This document shows positions 52,677-61,393 of a stretch of DNA of 64,000 nucleotides, one piece after another. The stretch lies in NCBI RefSeq assembly GCF_052114605.1, contig NZ_JBFRFB010000006.1, positions 186,001 through 250,000 on the forward strand, in the 5' to 3' direction. Position 1 is the stretch's first letter. Every line of letters starts with the position of its first letter. This stretch comes from Microvirga sp052114605. Lineage in GTDB: Bacteria > Pseudomonadota > Alphaproteobacteria > Rhizobiales > Beijerinckiaceae. The notes under the pieces were generated by a model. The model made no database searches. It was not told where the DNA came from and was given only the letters and a program-made list of their open reading frames with translations. A program made the position numbers and the translations under genes.

Positions 52677-52840
52677 AAGCGGCCGGGAATTCTGAAGACC
52701 TCGCGCTGAAACTTTCGCGAGATCGAGGAAAATAAGGCTGTGCGCCCTTCCCCCTTTCACGACTTGTACTAAGCTATGATCGAAGGGCTGCTTCACTTAA
52801 GGCGGCCCTTCGACAACGAGGTCTCGAAGAGATCCGCTAG

Positions 52841-52888
52841 AGCATCGGACCCAAAAGTGGGTTCCACTTTTGGGATCAATCCGATGCT
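52841..52888. repeat. Dispersed palindromic repeat (copy A)
   Basis: AGCATCGGA...TCCGATGCT arms enclose CCCAAAAGTGG-GTT-CCACTTTTGGG. The element is 48 bases and is shared, in shorter form, with 38858-38895. It lies in the phaA-phaB gap. Confidence 0.75.
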
Positions 52889-52902
52889 CCACTCTATGGG
52901 AG

Positions 52903-52952
52903 GGCGCATCGTTCGGGCGGAAAACCGGATCCACTTTTCCGCACGATGCGCC
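52903..52952. repeat. Dispersed palindromic repeat (copy B, divergent)
   Basis: Arms GGCGCATCGT (52903-52912) and ACGATGCGCC (52943-52952) enclose a GGAAAACCGGATCCACTTTTCC core. It is 14 bases from copy A and of similar design. With copy A it fills most of the 304-base gap before phaB; no gene is seen there. Confidence 0.75.
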
Positions 52953-52980
52953 AGGGAACAATCTTGGGAAGGAAACTGGC

Positions 52981-53706
52981 ATGGCGCGCGTTGCATTGGT
53001 TACGGGCGGAACCCGCGGCATCGGCGCCGCGATTTCCACCGCCCTGAAGCAGGCTGGCTACAAGGTCGCCGCGAATTACGCGGGCAATGACGAGGCGGCC
53101 AGTCGGTTCAAGTCCGAGACAGGCATTCCTGTCTTCAAGTTCGACGTATCCGACGCCGCATCCTGCGAGGCAGGCATCCGCTCGGTGGAGGCCGAAATCG
53201 GACCCGTCGATATCCTGGTCAACAACGCGGGTATCACCCGCGACGGCATGTTCCACAAAATGTCATTCGAGCAATGGTCCACCGTGATGCGCACCAATCT
53301 CGATTCCATGTTCACTTGCACGCGTCCGGTGATCGAGGGCATGCGCGAGCGCGGCTTCGGGCGCATCGTCATCATCTCGTCCATCAACGGCCAGAAGGGC
53401 CAGATGGGACAGGCCAATTACTCAGCAGCCAAAGCGGGCGTGGTCGGCTTCGCGAAGGCGCTGGCGCTCGAGAACGCCAACAAGGGCGTCACCGTGAACG
53501 TGGTCGCGCCGGGCTACATCGCCACCGAGATGGTGAAGGCGGTGCCCGAGGAAGTGCTGAAATCGAAGATCCTGCCGCTCATCCCCGTGGGCCGCCTCGG
53601 CGAGGCCGAAGAAATCGCCCGCGCCGTTCTGTTCCTCGCAGGCGACGATGCGGGCTTCATCACGGGCTCGACCCTGTCGGCCAATGGCGGGCAGTATATG
53701 GCTTAA
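52981..53706 (+). CDS. phaB: Acetoacetyl-CoA reductase PhaB
   Basis: NADPH-dependent short-chain dehydrogenase (241 residues) giving (R)-3-hydroxybutyryl-CoA. Cofactor motif is VTGGTRGIGAAI, then NNAGITRDGMFHKMS, the active-site serine in IISSINGQKGQ, and Y-x3-K in ANYSAAKAG. ATG 52981 follows GGAAGGAAACTGGC. A repeat-filled gap separates it from phaA, but the two are probably one operon. Confidence 0.93.
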   Translation: MARVALVTGGTRGIGAAISTALKQAGYKVAANYAGNDEAASRFKSETGIPVFKFDVSDAASCEAGIRSVEAEIGPVDILVNNAGITRDGMFHKMSFEQWSTVMRTNLDSMFTCTRPVIEGMRERGFGRIVIISSINGQKGQMGQANYSAAKAGVVGFAKALALENANKGVTVNVVAPGYIATEMVKAVPEEVLKSKILPLIPVGRLGEAEEIARAVLFLAGDDAGFITGSTLSANGGQYMA

Positions 53707-53729
53707 GTTTAATTTGCCATTGAACATGG

Positions 53730-53760
53730 AAAGCCCTCCCACTGAGGAGGGCTTTCGTTT
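53730..53760 (+). terminator. Intrinsic terminator after phaB
   Basis: Perfect arms AAAGCCCTCC (53730-53739) and GGAGGGCTTT (53746-53755), 6-base loop, then CGTTTATT. It ends the pha transcript just before the EamA gene. Confidence 0.87.
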
Positions 53761-53772
53761 ATTGCGAGCCCC

Positions 53773-54651
53773 ATGACGACTCGCACCGCCACCACCATCG
53801 GCCTTATCGCCATTCTGCTCTGGTCCACCCTGGCCCTGTTCACGGCCGCCACGGGTACCATCCCGCCGCTTCAGCTCAATGCCATGTGCTTTCTCATCGG
53901 CGGGCTTGTCGGTGTGGCGAGCTGGGTCGTGCGCCCGCAGGGCATCAAGGCTCTCAGGCAGAAACCTGTCGTATGGGCGCTGGGCCTCGGCGGTCTCTTC
54001 GGCTACCACGCGCTATATTTCGCGGCCCTGCGCTGGGCGCCGCCGGCGGAATCGGGGCTCATCAATTATCTCTGGCCGCTCCTGATCGTGCTGTTTTCCT
54101 CGCTGCTGCCGGGCGAGCATCTGCGGCGCGCGCATCTCGTCGGTGCGCTGCTCGGCTTTCTCGGCGTGATCGTGCTGATCGCGGGACGCGGCGCGCTCGA
54201 CGCGCGGGCGGAGTACATGCCGGGCTATATCTGCGCCTTCGTCGCGGCCTTCGTGTGGGGCGGCTACTCGGTCCTCTCGCGCCGCTTCGGACAGGTGCCG
54301 ACCGATGCGGTCGCGGGCTTCTGCCTTGCCACATCCGCGCTCAGCTGGATCGGCCATTTCGCCTTCGAGACGACCGTGTGGCCGGAAACGACGACGCAAT
54401 GGCTCGCAGTTCTGGCGCTCGGTCTCGGACCGGTCGGCGCGGCCTTCTATGTCTGGGATATCGGCATGAAGCGCGGCGACATCCGCTTCCTCGGCGTCGC
54501 ATCCTACGCGACGCCCGTGCTCTCGACCCTGCTGCTGGTCCTGGGCGGATATGCGGAGCCTACCCTCACCCTCGCGCTGTCCTGCGGCCTCATCGTCACC
54601 GGCGCGCTGGTGGCGACGCTCTCGCCTAAACGGAAGAGCGTCCGGGCATGA
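53773..54651 (+). CDS. EamA/DMT-superfamily exporter (YddG-like)
   Basis: Inner-membrane transporter of 292 residues with ten spans. It resembles YddG-type aromatic amino-acid exporters: IGLIAILLWSTLALFTAATG at the N terminus and AAFYVWDIGMKRGDIRFLGV in the second half. Its end overlaps the convergent GNAT gene by 26 bases. Confidence 0.85.
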   Translation: MTTRTATTIGLIAILLWSTLALFTAATGTIPPLQLNAMCFLIGGLVGVASWVVRPQGIKALRQKPVVWALGLGGLFGYHALYFAALRWAPPAESGLINYLWPLLIVLFSSLLPGEHLRRAHLVGALLGFLGVIVLIAGRGALDARAEYMPGYICAFVAAFVWGGYSVLSRRFGQVPTDAVAGFCLATSALSWIGHFAFETTVWPETTTQWLAVLALGLGPVGAAFYVWDIGMKRGDIRFLGVASYATPVLSTLLLVLGGYAEPTLTLALSCGLIVTGALVATLSPKRKSVRA

Positions 54652-55387
54652 CCCGGTGGGTATAGCGGTAGGCCGTGCCGAAACCGAGCGCCCCGTAAAG
54701 CGAGCGGGCGACCTCGTTCTCCTCGCGCACCTGGAGATAGGACGTATGCGCCCCCTGCTCGCAGCCCCAGGCGATCAGGCTCGACACCACGCGCCGTCCA
54801 AGGCCGATGCCGCGCAGGTCGGGCGAGACGACGATGTCGTAAAGCCCGATGTAGCCGCGCTCCACGACGCCGAGGCCCCAGGCCACCGGCTTGTCGTCGA
54901 GACTTAAAGTAGCGAAGGCCGTTTTCTGGCGAATGCGTGAGACGATCTGCAGGAGCTTCGCGTCGTCGGACTTGTCGCCGCCATAGGAGTGGGCGGCCTC
55001 GCGCACCCAGCGCTTCGAGGGCTGCGGATCCAGCGCCACTTCCGGATCGCGCTCGCAATCCGCGCTGGTGATGGGCGCGGTAAGCACATGCGTGGTCTCG
55101 ACCTGCTTGAAGCCGCGCAGCTTCAGGCGCTCGTCCGCGTCCGGCGCCTCGATGCCGTTGAGGCGGAAGGTGGGGCGCACATTCGCCTCCACGAAACGCG
55201 CGATCATGTAGTCGATGAGCTCGTCATCCAAATTCACGCCGGAGCGGAACGGCGTCGCGGAATTGGCGCGCTTGGAATAGCCGTTGGCAAGACGCAGGAT
55301 CCAGCCGTCATAGATCTGGTAATCGAAAGAGGGCCAGGCGTTCAAAAGCCTGCTCTCGAGTCCGATGATGAGGCCGTGGTCGCTCAT
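54626..55387 (-). CDS. GNAT-family N-acetyltransferase with extended N terminus
   Basis: A 253-residue protein. A first region (about 1-95) is followed by a complete GNAT core with YIGLYDIVVSPDLRGIGLGR (acetyl-CoA site) and ARSLYGALGFGTAYRYTHRV. It has the overall shape of acetyltransferases with a two-domain layout; substrate unknown. It begins 34 bases before gloB on the same strand. Confidence 0.82.
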   Translation of the reverse strand: MSDHGLIIGLESRLLNAWPSFDYQIYDGWILRLANGYSKRANSATPFRSGVNLDDELIDYMIARFVEANVRPTFRLNGIEAPDADERLKLRGFKQVETTHVLTAPITSADCERDPEVALDPQPSKRWVREAAHSYGGDKSDDAKLLQIVSRIRQKTAFATLSLDDKPVAWGLGVVERGYIGLYDIVVSPDLRGIGLGRRVVSSLIAWGCEQGAHTSYLQVREENEVARSLYGALGFGTAYRYTHRVMPGRSSV

Positions 55388-55421
55388 AGGGGTCCTGCCG
55401 CTCCTTCGTTGCCAGACCGCA

Positions 55422-56189
55422 TCAGAACCTGTTCTTCCATTCGCGCAAGGCCTGAAACACCTCGACGGTGGAAGCGCCTTCCTTATGAACGGTTTTCGCG
55501 ACCTCAGGCTCCCCTGCCCTCAGGAAAGGATTGGTCGCCTTCTCTTGGCCCATCGTGGAGGGCACCAGGAAGCGCCCTTCCGCCTTCGCCTGCTCGGCCT
55601 CTTTCGCTCTCGCCTTCAGGGCTTCGTTGTTCGGATCGGCGGCAAGCGCGAAACGGGCATTCGAGAGAACGTAATCGTGGCCCGAATAAACCTTCGCCTC
55701 GTCCGGCAACGCCGCCAGCCGCTGAAGCGAATGCCAGAACTCGGCATAGGTGCCCTCGAACATGCGTCCGCAACCCAACGTGAAAAGCGTGTCGCCTGCG
55801 AACAATGCCCGGTCCGCAGCGAACCAGTATGATACGTGATCGAGGCAATGGCCCGGCGTTTCCCACACATGCGCCTGCAGATTGCCCACCACGACCGTAT
55901 CGCCCTCGCGCACATAGGCATCCGCATGGGGCACGGCTTCGCGAGCCTTCACCGGCGCCACCACCCGGCAGCCGGTACGGCGCTTCAGGCCCTCGACGCC
56001 CTGCACGTGATCGCTGTGACGATGGGTGACGAGAATGTCCGTGAGCTGCCAGCCCTTCTCGGCGAGGGCCGCGAGGATCGGCCCCTCCTCCGGCGCGTCG
56101 ATGGCGGCGCAGGCGCCCGTATTGGGATCGTGGATCAGAACACCGATATTGTCCTGAAGGCAGAGAAAGGCGTGAATCTGGGCTGACAT
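55422..56189 (-). CDS. gloB: Hydroxyacylglutathione hydrolase (glyoxalase II)
   Basis: Metallo-beta-lactamase-fold hydrolase (255 residues) finishing methylglyoxal detoxification. Binuclear site: VTHRHSDHVQG, TPGHCLDHVSYW, FAGDTLFTLGCGRMFEG and VYSGHDY. The C-terminal glutathione-binding half has the NPFLR motif of GloB. ATG 56189 is preferred to the upstream frame. The gene is divergent from a methyltransferase, a common pairing in alphaproteobacteria. Confidence 0.92.
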   Translation of the reverse strand: MSAQIHAFLCLQDNIGVLIHDPNTGACAAIDAPEEGPILAALAEKGWQLTDILVTHRHSDHVQGVEGLKRRTGCRVVAPVKAREAVPHADAYVREGDTVVVGNLQAHVWETPGHCLDHVSYWFAADRALFAGDTLFTLGCGRMFEGTYAEFWHSLQRLAALPDEAKVYSGHDYVLSNARFALAADPNNEALKARAKEAEQAKAEGRFLVPSTMGQEKATNPFLRAGEPEVAKTVHKEGASTVEVFQALREWKNRF

Positions 56190-56241
56190 CGAGGAACCTT
56201 GTCTTGATGTGCTCTGAGCTATCATGGAACAGTTAGGCCAA

Positions 56242-56283
56242 GAAACCAGATCTCGGAAACCAGATCTCGGAAACCGGATCCCG
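56242..56283. repeat. Short tandem repeat, three 14-base units
   Basis: GAAACCAGATCTCG occurs at 56242-56255 and 56256-56269, then GAAACCGGATCCCG at 56270-56283 (two changes). It lies in the divergent gap between gloB and the methyltransferase. It could be slippage or a set of regulator half-sites spaced one and a third turns apart. Confidence 0.75.
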
Positions 56284-56351
56284 AACGAATATCAGGCATT
56301 GCCGGCACGGATCGAAAGGCATTCTGACGAGCCCATGAGCATTCATATCCC

Positions 56352-57137
56352 ATGAGCATCGACATCACCGACCTGCGCAGCTTCTATGCGAGCCCTCTCG
56401 GGGCCGTGACGCGCCGCTATGTCGGACGGGCCATCGACCGCTTCTGGGGTCCGCTGACGGGCCTGCGCGTGCTCGGCCTCGGCTATGCCCCGCCCTACCT
56501 GCTCCATGTAAGAAGCCAGTGCGAGAGGGCGCTCGCCTTCATGCCCGCGAACCAGGGCGTGGTGAACTGGCCGAGCACCGGAGCCTCCGCTTCGGCCCTC
56601 GTCGATCCGCTGATGATGCCCCTGCCGGATTCCTCCATCGATAGGGTGCTCGTGGTCCATGCTCTGGAGACGGTGGAGAGCCCGACCGAGCTGCTCCACG
56701 AGATCTGGCGAATTCTCACTCCCGGCGGGCGGATCATCCTGGTCGCCCCCAACCGGCGGGGCCTGTGGGCCCGCATGGACACCACCCCCTTCGGCTATGG
56801 CCAGCCCTATAGCCGCTCGCAGCTGAAAAGCCTCATGCGCCAGACCTGGTTCTCGCCGGAAGGCTGGGCCGAGACCCTCTACATGCCGCCCCTGACGAGC
56901 CGCCTCCTCCTGCGCACCGCCCAGGTCTGGGAAGGGATCGGGGTCGGCTTTTCCATGCCCTTCGCGGGTCTCCATATCGTGGAAGCCACCAAGCAGCTCT
57001 ACCGCCCTGGAACTGTCCAGGCGGTGCGGCGTTCACGACGGTTCTCGCCGGTTTTCGTACCGTCACCAGCCTCACAGGTGACGCGTTCTTCCTTGATTTC
57101 GCCGGGTTTTAGGGGAGTAAAGCAGGGCCCAACTTGA
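56352..57137 (+). CDS. Class I SAM-dependent methyltransferase
   Basis: A 261-residue protein of the methyltransferase type-11 family. SAM-binding site is GLRVLGLGYAPPYLLHV, with the acidic residue and LPDSSIDRVLVVHALETVES, then RILTPGGRIILVAPNRRGLWAR. It is usually found divergent from gloB in this lineage. The substrate is not known; a ubiquinone-type or other small molecule role is possible. The start is ATG 56352. Confidence 0.8.
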   Translation: MSIDITDLRSFYASPLGAVTRRYVGRAIDRFWGPLTGLRVLGLGYAPPYLLHVRSQCERALAFMPANQGVVNWPSTGASASALVDPLMMPLPDSSIDRVLVVHALETVESPTELLHEIWRILTPGGRIILVAPNRRGLWARMDTTPFGYGQPYSRSQLKSLMRQTWFSPEGWAETLYMPPLTSRLLLRTAQVWEGIGVGFSMPFAGLHIVEATKQLYRPGTVQAVRRSRRFSPVFVPSPASQVTRSSLISPGFRGVKQGPT

Positions 57138-57221
57138 CTTGATCACCCTAAATCGCCAGTGTCCGCCCGCTCCAGCGAAGCTATTCAGTCACGCTGGCCT
57201 TCCATTTTTCCATAGAGTCTG

Positions 57222-58175
57222 ATGCGCAGTTATCTCGATTTCGAAAAGCCTGTCGCCGAACTTGAGGCGAAGGTCGAAGAGCTTCGGGCCCTCGGTGAGA
57301 ACCGGGATGCCGTCTCCATTACCGACGACATCACCCGGTTGGAAACCAAGGCCGCCGACGCCCTGAAGGACCTTTATGCCAAGCTTACCCCCTGGCAGAA
57401 GACCCTCGTCGCGCGCCATCCGCAGCGGCCCCATTTCATCGATTACTGCGCTGGGCTCATCACCGAGTTCACGCCCCTCGCCGGCGACCGCAAATTCGCC
57501 GAGGACGAGGCCATCGTGGGCGGCTTCGGCCGCTTCCGGGGCCAGCCGGTCTGCGTGATGGGCCAGGAAAAGGGCCACAACACCGAAACCCGCATCCGGC
57601 ACAATTTCGGCATGGCCCGCCCCGAGGGCTACCGCAAGGCCGTGCGTCTGATGGAAATGGCGGATCGGTTCAGCCTGCCCGTCCTCTCCTTCGTGGACAC
57701 CGCCGGCGCCTATCCGGGCATTGAAGCGGAGGAGCGCGGCCAGGCCGAGGCCATCGCCCGCTCCACCGAGGCGCAGCTGGGTCTCGGCGTTCCCAACATC
57801 TCCCTCGTCATCGGCGAGGGCGGATCGGGCGGCGCCATTGCGATCGCCACCGCCAACAAGGTGCTGATGATGGAGCATGCCATCTACAGTGTGATCTCGC
57901 CGGAGGGCGCGGCCTCTATCCTGTGGCGCGACGCAGCGCGCGCTCAGGATGCCGCCACCAACATGAAGATCACCGCCCAGGACCTCCAGCGGCTCGGCAT
58001 CATCGACAGCATCGTCACCGAGCCCGTCGGCGGCGCCCACCGGGACCCGCAGGCCGCCATCCAGGCCGCCGGCAACGCCATCGAGGAAGCCCTCAACGAC
58101 CTCGGCAATATGGGCCCCGCCGAACTGCGCGACCATCGGGCCGAGAAGTTCCTCAATATCGGCCGCAAGCTCTAA
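57222..58175 (+). CDS. accA: Acetyl-CoA carboxylase carboxyltransferase subunit alpha
   Basis: Cytosolic subunit (317 residues) of the enzyme making malonyl-CoA for fatty acids. It begins YLDFEKPVAELEAKVEELR and carries GQEKGHNTETRIRHNFGM, FVDTAGAYPGIEAEERGQAE and GEGGSGGAIAIATANKV, all diagnostic. The length is the family norm. It is single-gene with a terminator after it. Confidence 0.95.
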   Translation: MRSYLDFEKPVAELEAKVEELRALGENRDAVSITDDITRLETKAADALKDLYAKLTPWQKTLVARHPQRPHFIDYCAGLITEFTPLAGDRKFAEDEAIVGGFGRFRGQPVCVMGQEKGHNTETRIRHNFGMARPEGYRKAVRLMEMADRFSLPVLSFVDTAGAYPGIEAEERGQAEAIARSTEAQLGLGVPNISLVIGEGGSGGAIAIATANKVLMMEHAIYSVISPEGAASILWRDAARAQDAATNMKITAQDLQRLGIIDSIVTEPVGGAHRDPQAAIQAAGNAIEEALNDLGNMGPAELRDHRAEKFLNIGRKL

Positions 58176-58203
58176 AAGAGAGCGGAAGCCTTTTTCGGTT
58201 CAA

Positions 58204-58230
58204 GGCCGCGCCCACGGGTGCGGCCATTTT
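58204..58230 (+). terminator. Intrinsic terminator of accA
   Basis: Arms GGCCGCGCCC (58204-58213) and GGGTGCGGCC (58216-58225), with one G-T pair, then ATTTT. The remainder to 58450 is the promoter region of the next gene; no other feature is evident. Confidence 0.75.
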
Positions 58231-58450
58231 GCTGTCCACAGGATCGATTTCTTCAAAAGAGATGATTCATCAGAGACTTCGCCGCAGCTTGGCAGGAGCA
58301 AAAATTCTTTTGGGCAGGGGAATTTACCTCTCTTTAACCATGACTTCATTGCGTCCCCGCTTGCAGTAAGAGCCAGTTAAGGCTAACGATTTAAGGATAC
58401 AGGGGAACTGTCAGGCACAATGCCGGCAGATCAAAATTGCGGGGTCCCCC

Positions 58451-59755
58451 ATGATGAAGCGTATCGCATTGGCCGCGAGCCTGGTGCTCGCGCTTGCTGC
58501 CTGCCAGGACGGCAATCTCTCTCAAGGCTCCACACGTCATCTTCAGCCGATTCCGCCTGCCACCATGGCGCTGATGTCCACCAAGGGGATGTCCAAGAGC
58601 GATCCCATCCTGGTCCGAGCCTACAAGAAGGAATCGGAGCTGGAGATCTGGAAGCGCGGCGCCGACGGCAAATACGCCCTGCTCAAGACCTACCCCGTCT
58701 GCCGCTGGTCCGGCCAGCTTGGTCCCAAGACCCGCGAGGGCGACCGCCAGGTGCCGGAAGGCTTCTACACGGTCACCCCGGCGCAGATGAACCCGAATTC
58801 CAATTTCTATCTGTCGTTCGATACCGGCTATCCGAACGCTTACGACCGCTCGCTCGGCCGTAACGGCGGCGATATCATGGTCCATGGCTCATGCTCTTCG
58901 CGCGGCTGCTTCGCCATGACGGACGAGAACGTGGCCGAGATTTACGCCATCGCCCGCGACGCCCTCGCGTCTGGCCAGCGCGGCTTCCAGTTCCAGTCCT
59001 ATCCATTCCGGATGACGGCCCAGAACCTGGCCAAGCACCGCCTCGATCCGAACATCGCCTTCTGGAAGAACCTGAAGGAAGGCTCCGATACCTTCGACGT
59101 GACGAAGGACGAGCTGCGCGTGGCCTTCTCCGGCAAGCGCTACCTGTTCAACGCCGACGAGACGGTGACCGCCGCCGTCATGCACAAGCAGCAACAGGAT
59201 GAGCAGGAAGTGGCCAATCTGGTGTCCAAGGGCACCAAGCCGGTCAAGCTCGTCTATCATGACGGCGACACGCACGAGTCCTTCCGCACGGCGCTCGCCA
59301 ACGCCTCCGGCGTGACCGACAGCAAGCTCGGCTACATCAGCCGCACCGAGGGCATCGCCTCCGGTCCGCAGCAGATTGCGCTCGATGACAGCGGCCGCGA
59401 GACCATCGACACTCCGTCCACGGCTCTGGCCTTCGCCTCCATGCGGGAAGCGCCTGCCGAGACGCCTGAGCCCATGGTCGCCCGCGCTGCCGCACAGCCT
59501 GCCGCACCGGCTCCGGTGGTGACGGCTTTCGCGGCACCCGCCGCTTCGCAGGAGACGCCCTTCTACAAGAAGATGTTCAGCAATGTGACGGACCTCTTCA
59601 GCTCCTCGGCTTCGCAACCTGTCGCCGAGACGGCCCAGGTCGCTCCCGTCGCCCCGGTTGTGTCTCCGACCCTTCGCACGATGCCGATCCAGAAGCCTGT
59701 GCCTCAGAAGCGGGTGCAGGCCTCCTCCCCGGTTAATATGGCTGCGGCCAACTAA
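58451..59755 (+). CDS. L,D-transpeptidase (YkuD-family) lipoprotein
   Basis: A 434-residue periplasmic protein. A lipobox LVLALAAC gives a lipidated cysteine at residue 18. The YkuD-type catalytic region (about 50-170) has the nucleophile in MVHGSCSSRGCFAMTDE, with the histidine 2 before. It resembles the YafK group of murein L,D-transpeptidases. The C-terminal half (about 275-434) is Ala/Pro-rich and low complexity, possibly peptidoglycan-spanning. It could crosslink or trim peptidoglycan. Confidence 0.85.
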   Translation: MMKRIALAASLVLALAACQDGNLSQGSTRHLQPIPPATMALMSTKGMSKSDPILVRAYKKESELEIWKRGADGKYALLKTYPVCRWSGQLGPKTREGDRQVPEGFYTVTPAQMNPNSNFYLSFDTGYPNAYDRSLGRNGGDIMVHGSCSSRGCFAMTDENVAEIYAIARDALASGQRGFQFQSYPFRMTAQNLAKHRLDPNIAFWKNLKEGSDTFDVTKDELRVAFSGKRYLFNADETVTAAVMHKQQQDEQEVANLVSKGTKPVKLVYHDGDTHESFRTALANASGVTDSKLGYISRTEGIASGPQQIALDDSGRETIDTPSTALAFASMREAPAETPEPMVARAAAQPAAPAPVVTAFAAPAASQETPFYKKMFSNVTDLFSSSASQPVAETAQVAPVAPVVSPTLRTMPIQKPVPQKRVQASSPVNMAAAN

Positions 59756-59778
59756 GCAGCCTTTCAGCATCGCAATAC

Positions 59779-59805
59779 AAAAGCCCGCCGAATGGCGGGC
59801 TTTTT
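59779..59805 (+). terminator. Intrinsic terminator after the L,D-transpeptidase
   Basis: Perfect stem AAAAGCCCGCC (59779-59789) / GGCGGGCTTTT (59794-59804) with a GAAT loop, running into T. Strong and usable in both directions. Confidence 0.88.
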
Positions 59806-59994
59806 GTTGGCTGAAGGGAAGCGCTACGGTCTCGATTCCACATGGGGCTCGAGCCCACTCGAACGCGTCCTCCTTCCCGTTCCGACCAATCCAGCCGTCG
59901 TTCAACTTTCTTCGCATGTTCGGAACCGTCCACGGGGAAGCTCCATTGTCACGGTTGCAGCTCCGCTGCGATCCTTCAGCGGAGGCCATGCCCA

Positions 59995-61035
59995 TTGCCC
60001 CTTTCGAACGCGCAGGATTATCCGCTCTGGATCAATGTTGGGATCTTCCTCGCTGCGGCCGTGATGGTCTGGATCGCCGGTACGCGGCTCACGCATGCGC
60101 TCGATGCCATCACCGTCAAGACCGGCTGGGGACAGGCTTTCGTAGGTATGCTGCTTCTCGGCGGCATTACATCCCTGCCTGAAATCGCCAACACGATCAC
60201 CTCGTCCGTCGCCGGCAATCCCGCGCTCGCGGTCAACAATCTTCTCGGCAGCGCAGCCATCAACGTTCTGCTGCTTGCCGTCGCGGATGCCTTCATCGGG
60301 CGCGATGCCGTGACCTCCGCCGTCGCGCGCCCTTCCACGCTGATGATGGCCACCCTGTGCATACTGGTGCTCATCACGGTCGCCGCGGCGATCACGGTGA
60401 CGGATGTTCCCGTCATGGGCGTCGGCATCTGGTCCATCGCGCTCTGCGCGCTCAGCATCGGCTTCTTCGCACTCTCCGTCGGCTACAACGAGCGCGCGCC
60501 CTGGACCGTGAAGGATGTGGAGGACGAGCTCCACGAAGAAGACAGCGAGGATGCCGACAAAAGGTCCATGCGCTCGCTCGTGATCACGAGCGCGGTGACC
60601 GGCGCCATCATCTTCGTGGCAGGTTTCGCCCTGGCCCAAACGGGCGATGCGCTTGCGGAGCAGACGGGCATCGGCACGGGCATGGTGGGCTTTGCCCTCA
60701 TCGGTCTCTCGACCTCCATGCCGGAACTAAGCTCGATCATCGCAGCCCTTCGGCTGAAGCGCTACGAGATGGCGTTCGGCCAGGTTCTCGGCACCAACTT
60801 CGTCAACCTGTCGCTGATCCTCCTCGGCGACGCCGTGTTTACCGGCGGGCCATTGATCAACGAACTCTCGCGCTTCGAGACCGTCTCGGCGCTTCTCGGC
60901 GCGGTGCTGACCGGCATCTTCCTCGTCGGCCTTTTGGAACGGCGCAATCCTACCATCATGAAGATGGGCTGGGATTCGTTCGCCGTCATCGTGCTCTTCT
61001 TCGGCGGTCTTGCCGTGCTCTACGCGGTGGAGTGA
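59995..61035 (+). CDS. CaCA-family cation/proton or Na+/Ca2+ antiporter
   Basis: Ten-span membrane protein of about 346 residues with the two inverted alpha repeats: GGITSLPEIANTITSSVAGNP with LLGSAAINVLLL, and GLSTSMPELSSIIAALRLKR with QVLGTNFVNLSLI. The acidic E in each SLPE/SMPE motif is the ion site. The best start is TTG 59995, ten bases after GGAGG (59981-59985); the frame open to 59842 gives no plausible protein. A charged loop (about 170-200) separates the halves. Confidence 0.85.
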   Translation: MPLSNAQDYPLWINVGIFLAAAVMVWIAGTRLTHALDAITVKTGWGQAFVGMLLLGGITSLPEIANTITSSVAGNPALAVNNLLGSAAINVLLLAVADAFIGRDAVTSAVARPSTLMMATLCILVLITVAAAITVTDVPVMGVGIWSIALCALSIGFFALSVGYNERAPWTVKDVEDELHEEDSEDADKRSMRSLVITSAVTGAIIFVAGFALAQTGDALAEQTGIGTGMVGFALIGLSTSMPELSSIIAALRLKRYEMAFGQVLGTNFVNLSLILLGDAVFTGGPLINELSRFETVSALLGAVLTGIFLVGLLERRNPTIMKMGWDSFAVIVLFFGGLAVLYAVE

Positions 61036-61111
61036 GGCCTCAAGGTCACGCGCCATAGCCGGGGCCTGACCCGCTCAACCCAGAGGCTGGCTCATAAAGC
61101 ACCGACCGGCT

Positions 61112-61280
61112 CTCCTCCCCCATAAGCCTCGGGCTTGCCCGAGACTTGTCTTGCTTTGACGCAAGTCGGGAACACCCGACTTGCGCTGGGGAGGAGTTGG
61201 AGGTGGGGGTGGCGGCGACGAACTGGACCAGCGTGCCGCCGCCACCCCCACCCTGGCCCTCCCCACAAGGGGGAGGGAAA
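61112..61280. repeat. Complex intergenic palindrome with nested hairpins
   Basis: CTCCTCCCC (61112-61120) pairs with GGGGAGGAG (61188-61196) and encloses two hairpins, CTCGGGC-TT-GCCCGAG (61128-61143) and GCAAGTCGGG-AACA-CCCGACTTGC (61161-61184). A further perfect 15-base inverted repeat is at 61203-61217 and 61237-61251, and another (CCCTCCCC/GGGGAGGG) near 61258-61280. It fills the 358-base gap between the antiporter and secA, which otherwise holds no gene. Confidence 0.75.
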
Positions 61281-61343
61281 CATGTGCTTTATCCTTCTCC
61301 GGCCAGATCCTCAGGATGAGGACGGAGAGCAATTCTGCCCAAG

Positions 61344-61371
61344 AAAAAGCCCGACACGAGGCCGGGCTTTT
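61344..61371 (-). terminator. Intrinsic terminator of secA
   Basis: Minus-strand arms AAAAGCCCGGC (61371-61361) and CGGGCTTTTT (61353-61344) with a short loop and T run, 23 bases beyond the secA stop. Confidence 0.82.
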
Positions 61372-61393
61372 CATTTCGTCTCAAGCTCTCAGC

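Noticed and set aside
59842..59994. N-terminal extension of the CaCA antiporter
   Set aside because: The extra 51 residues are Arg/Ser/Pro-rich and not like any transporter N terminus; GGAGG before TTG 59995 fits better.
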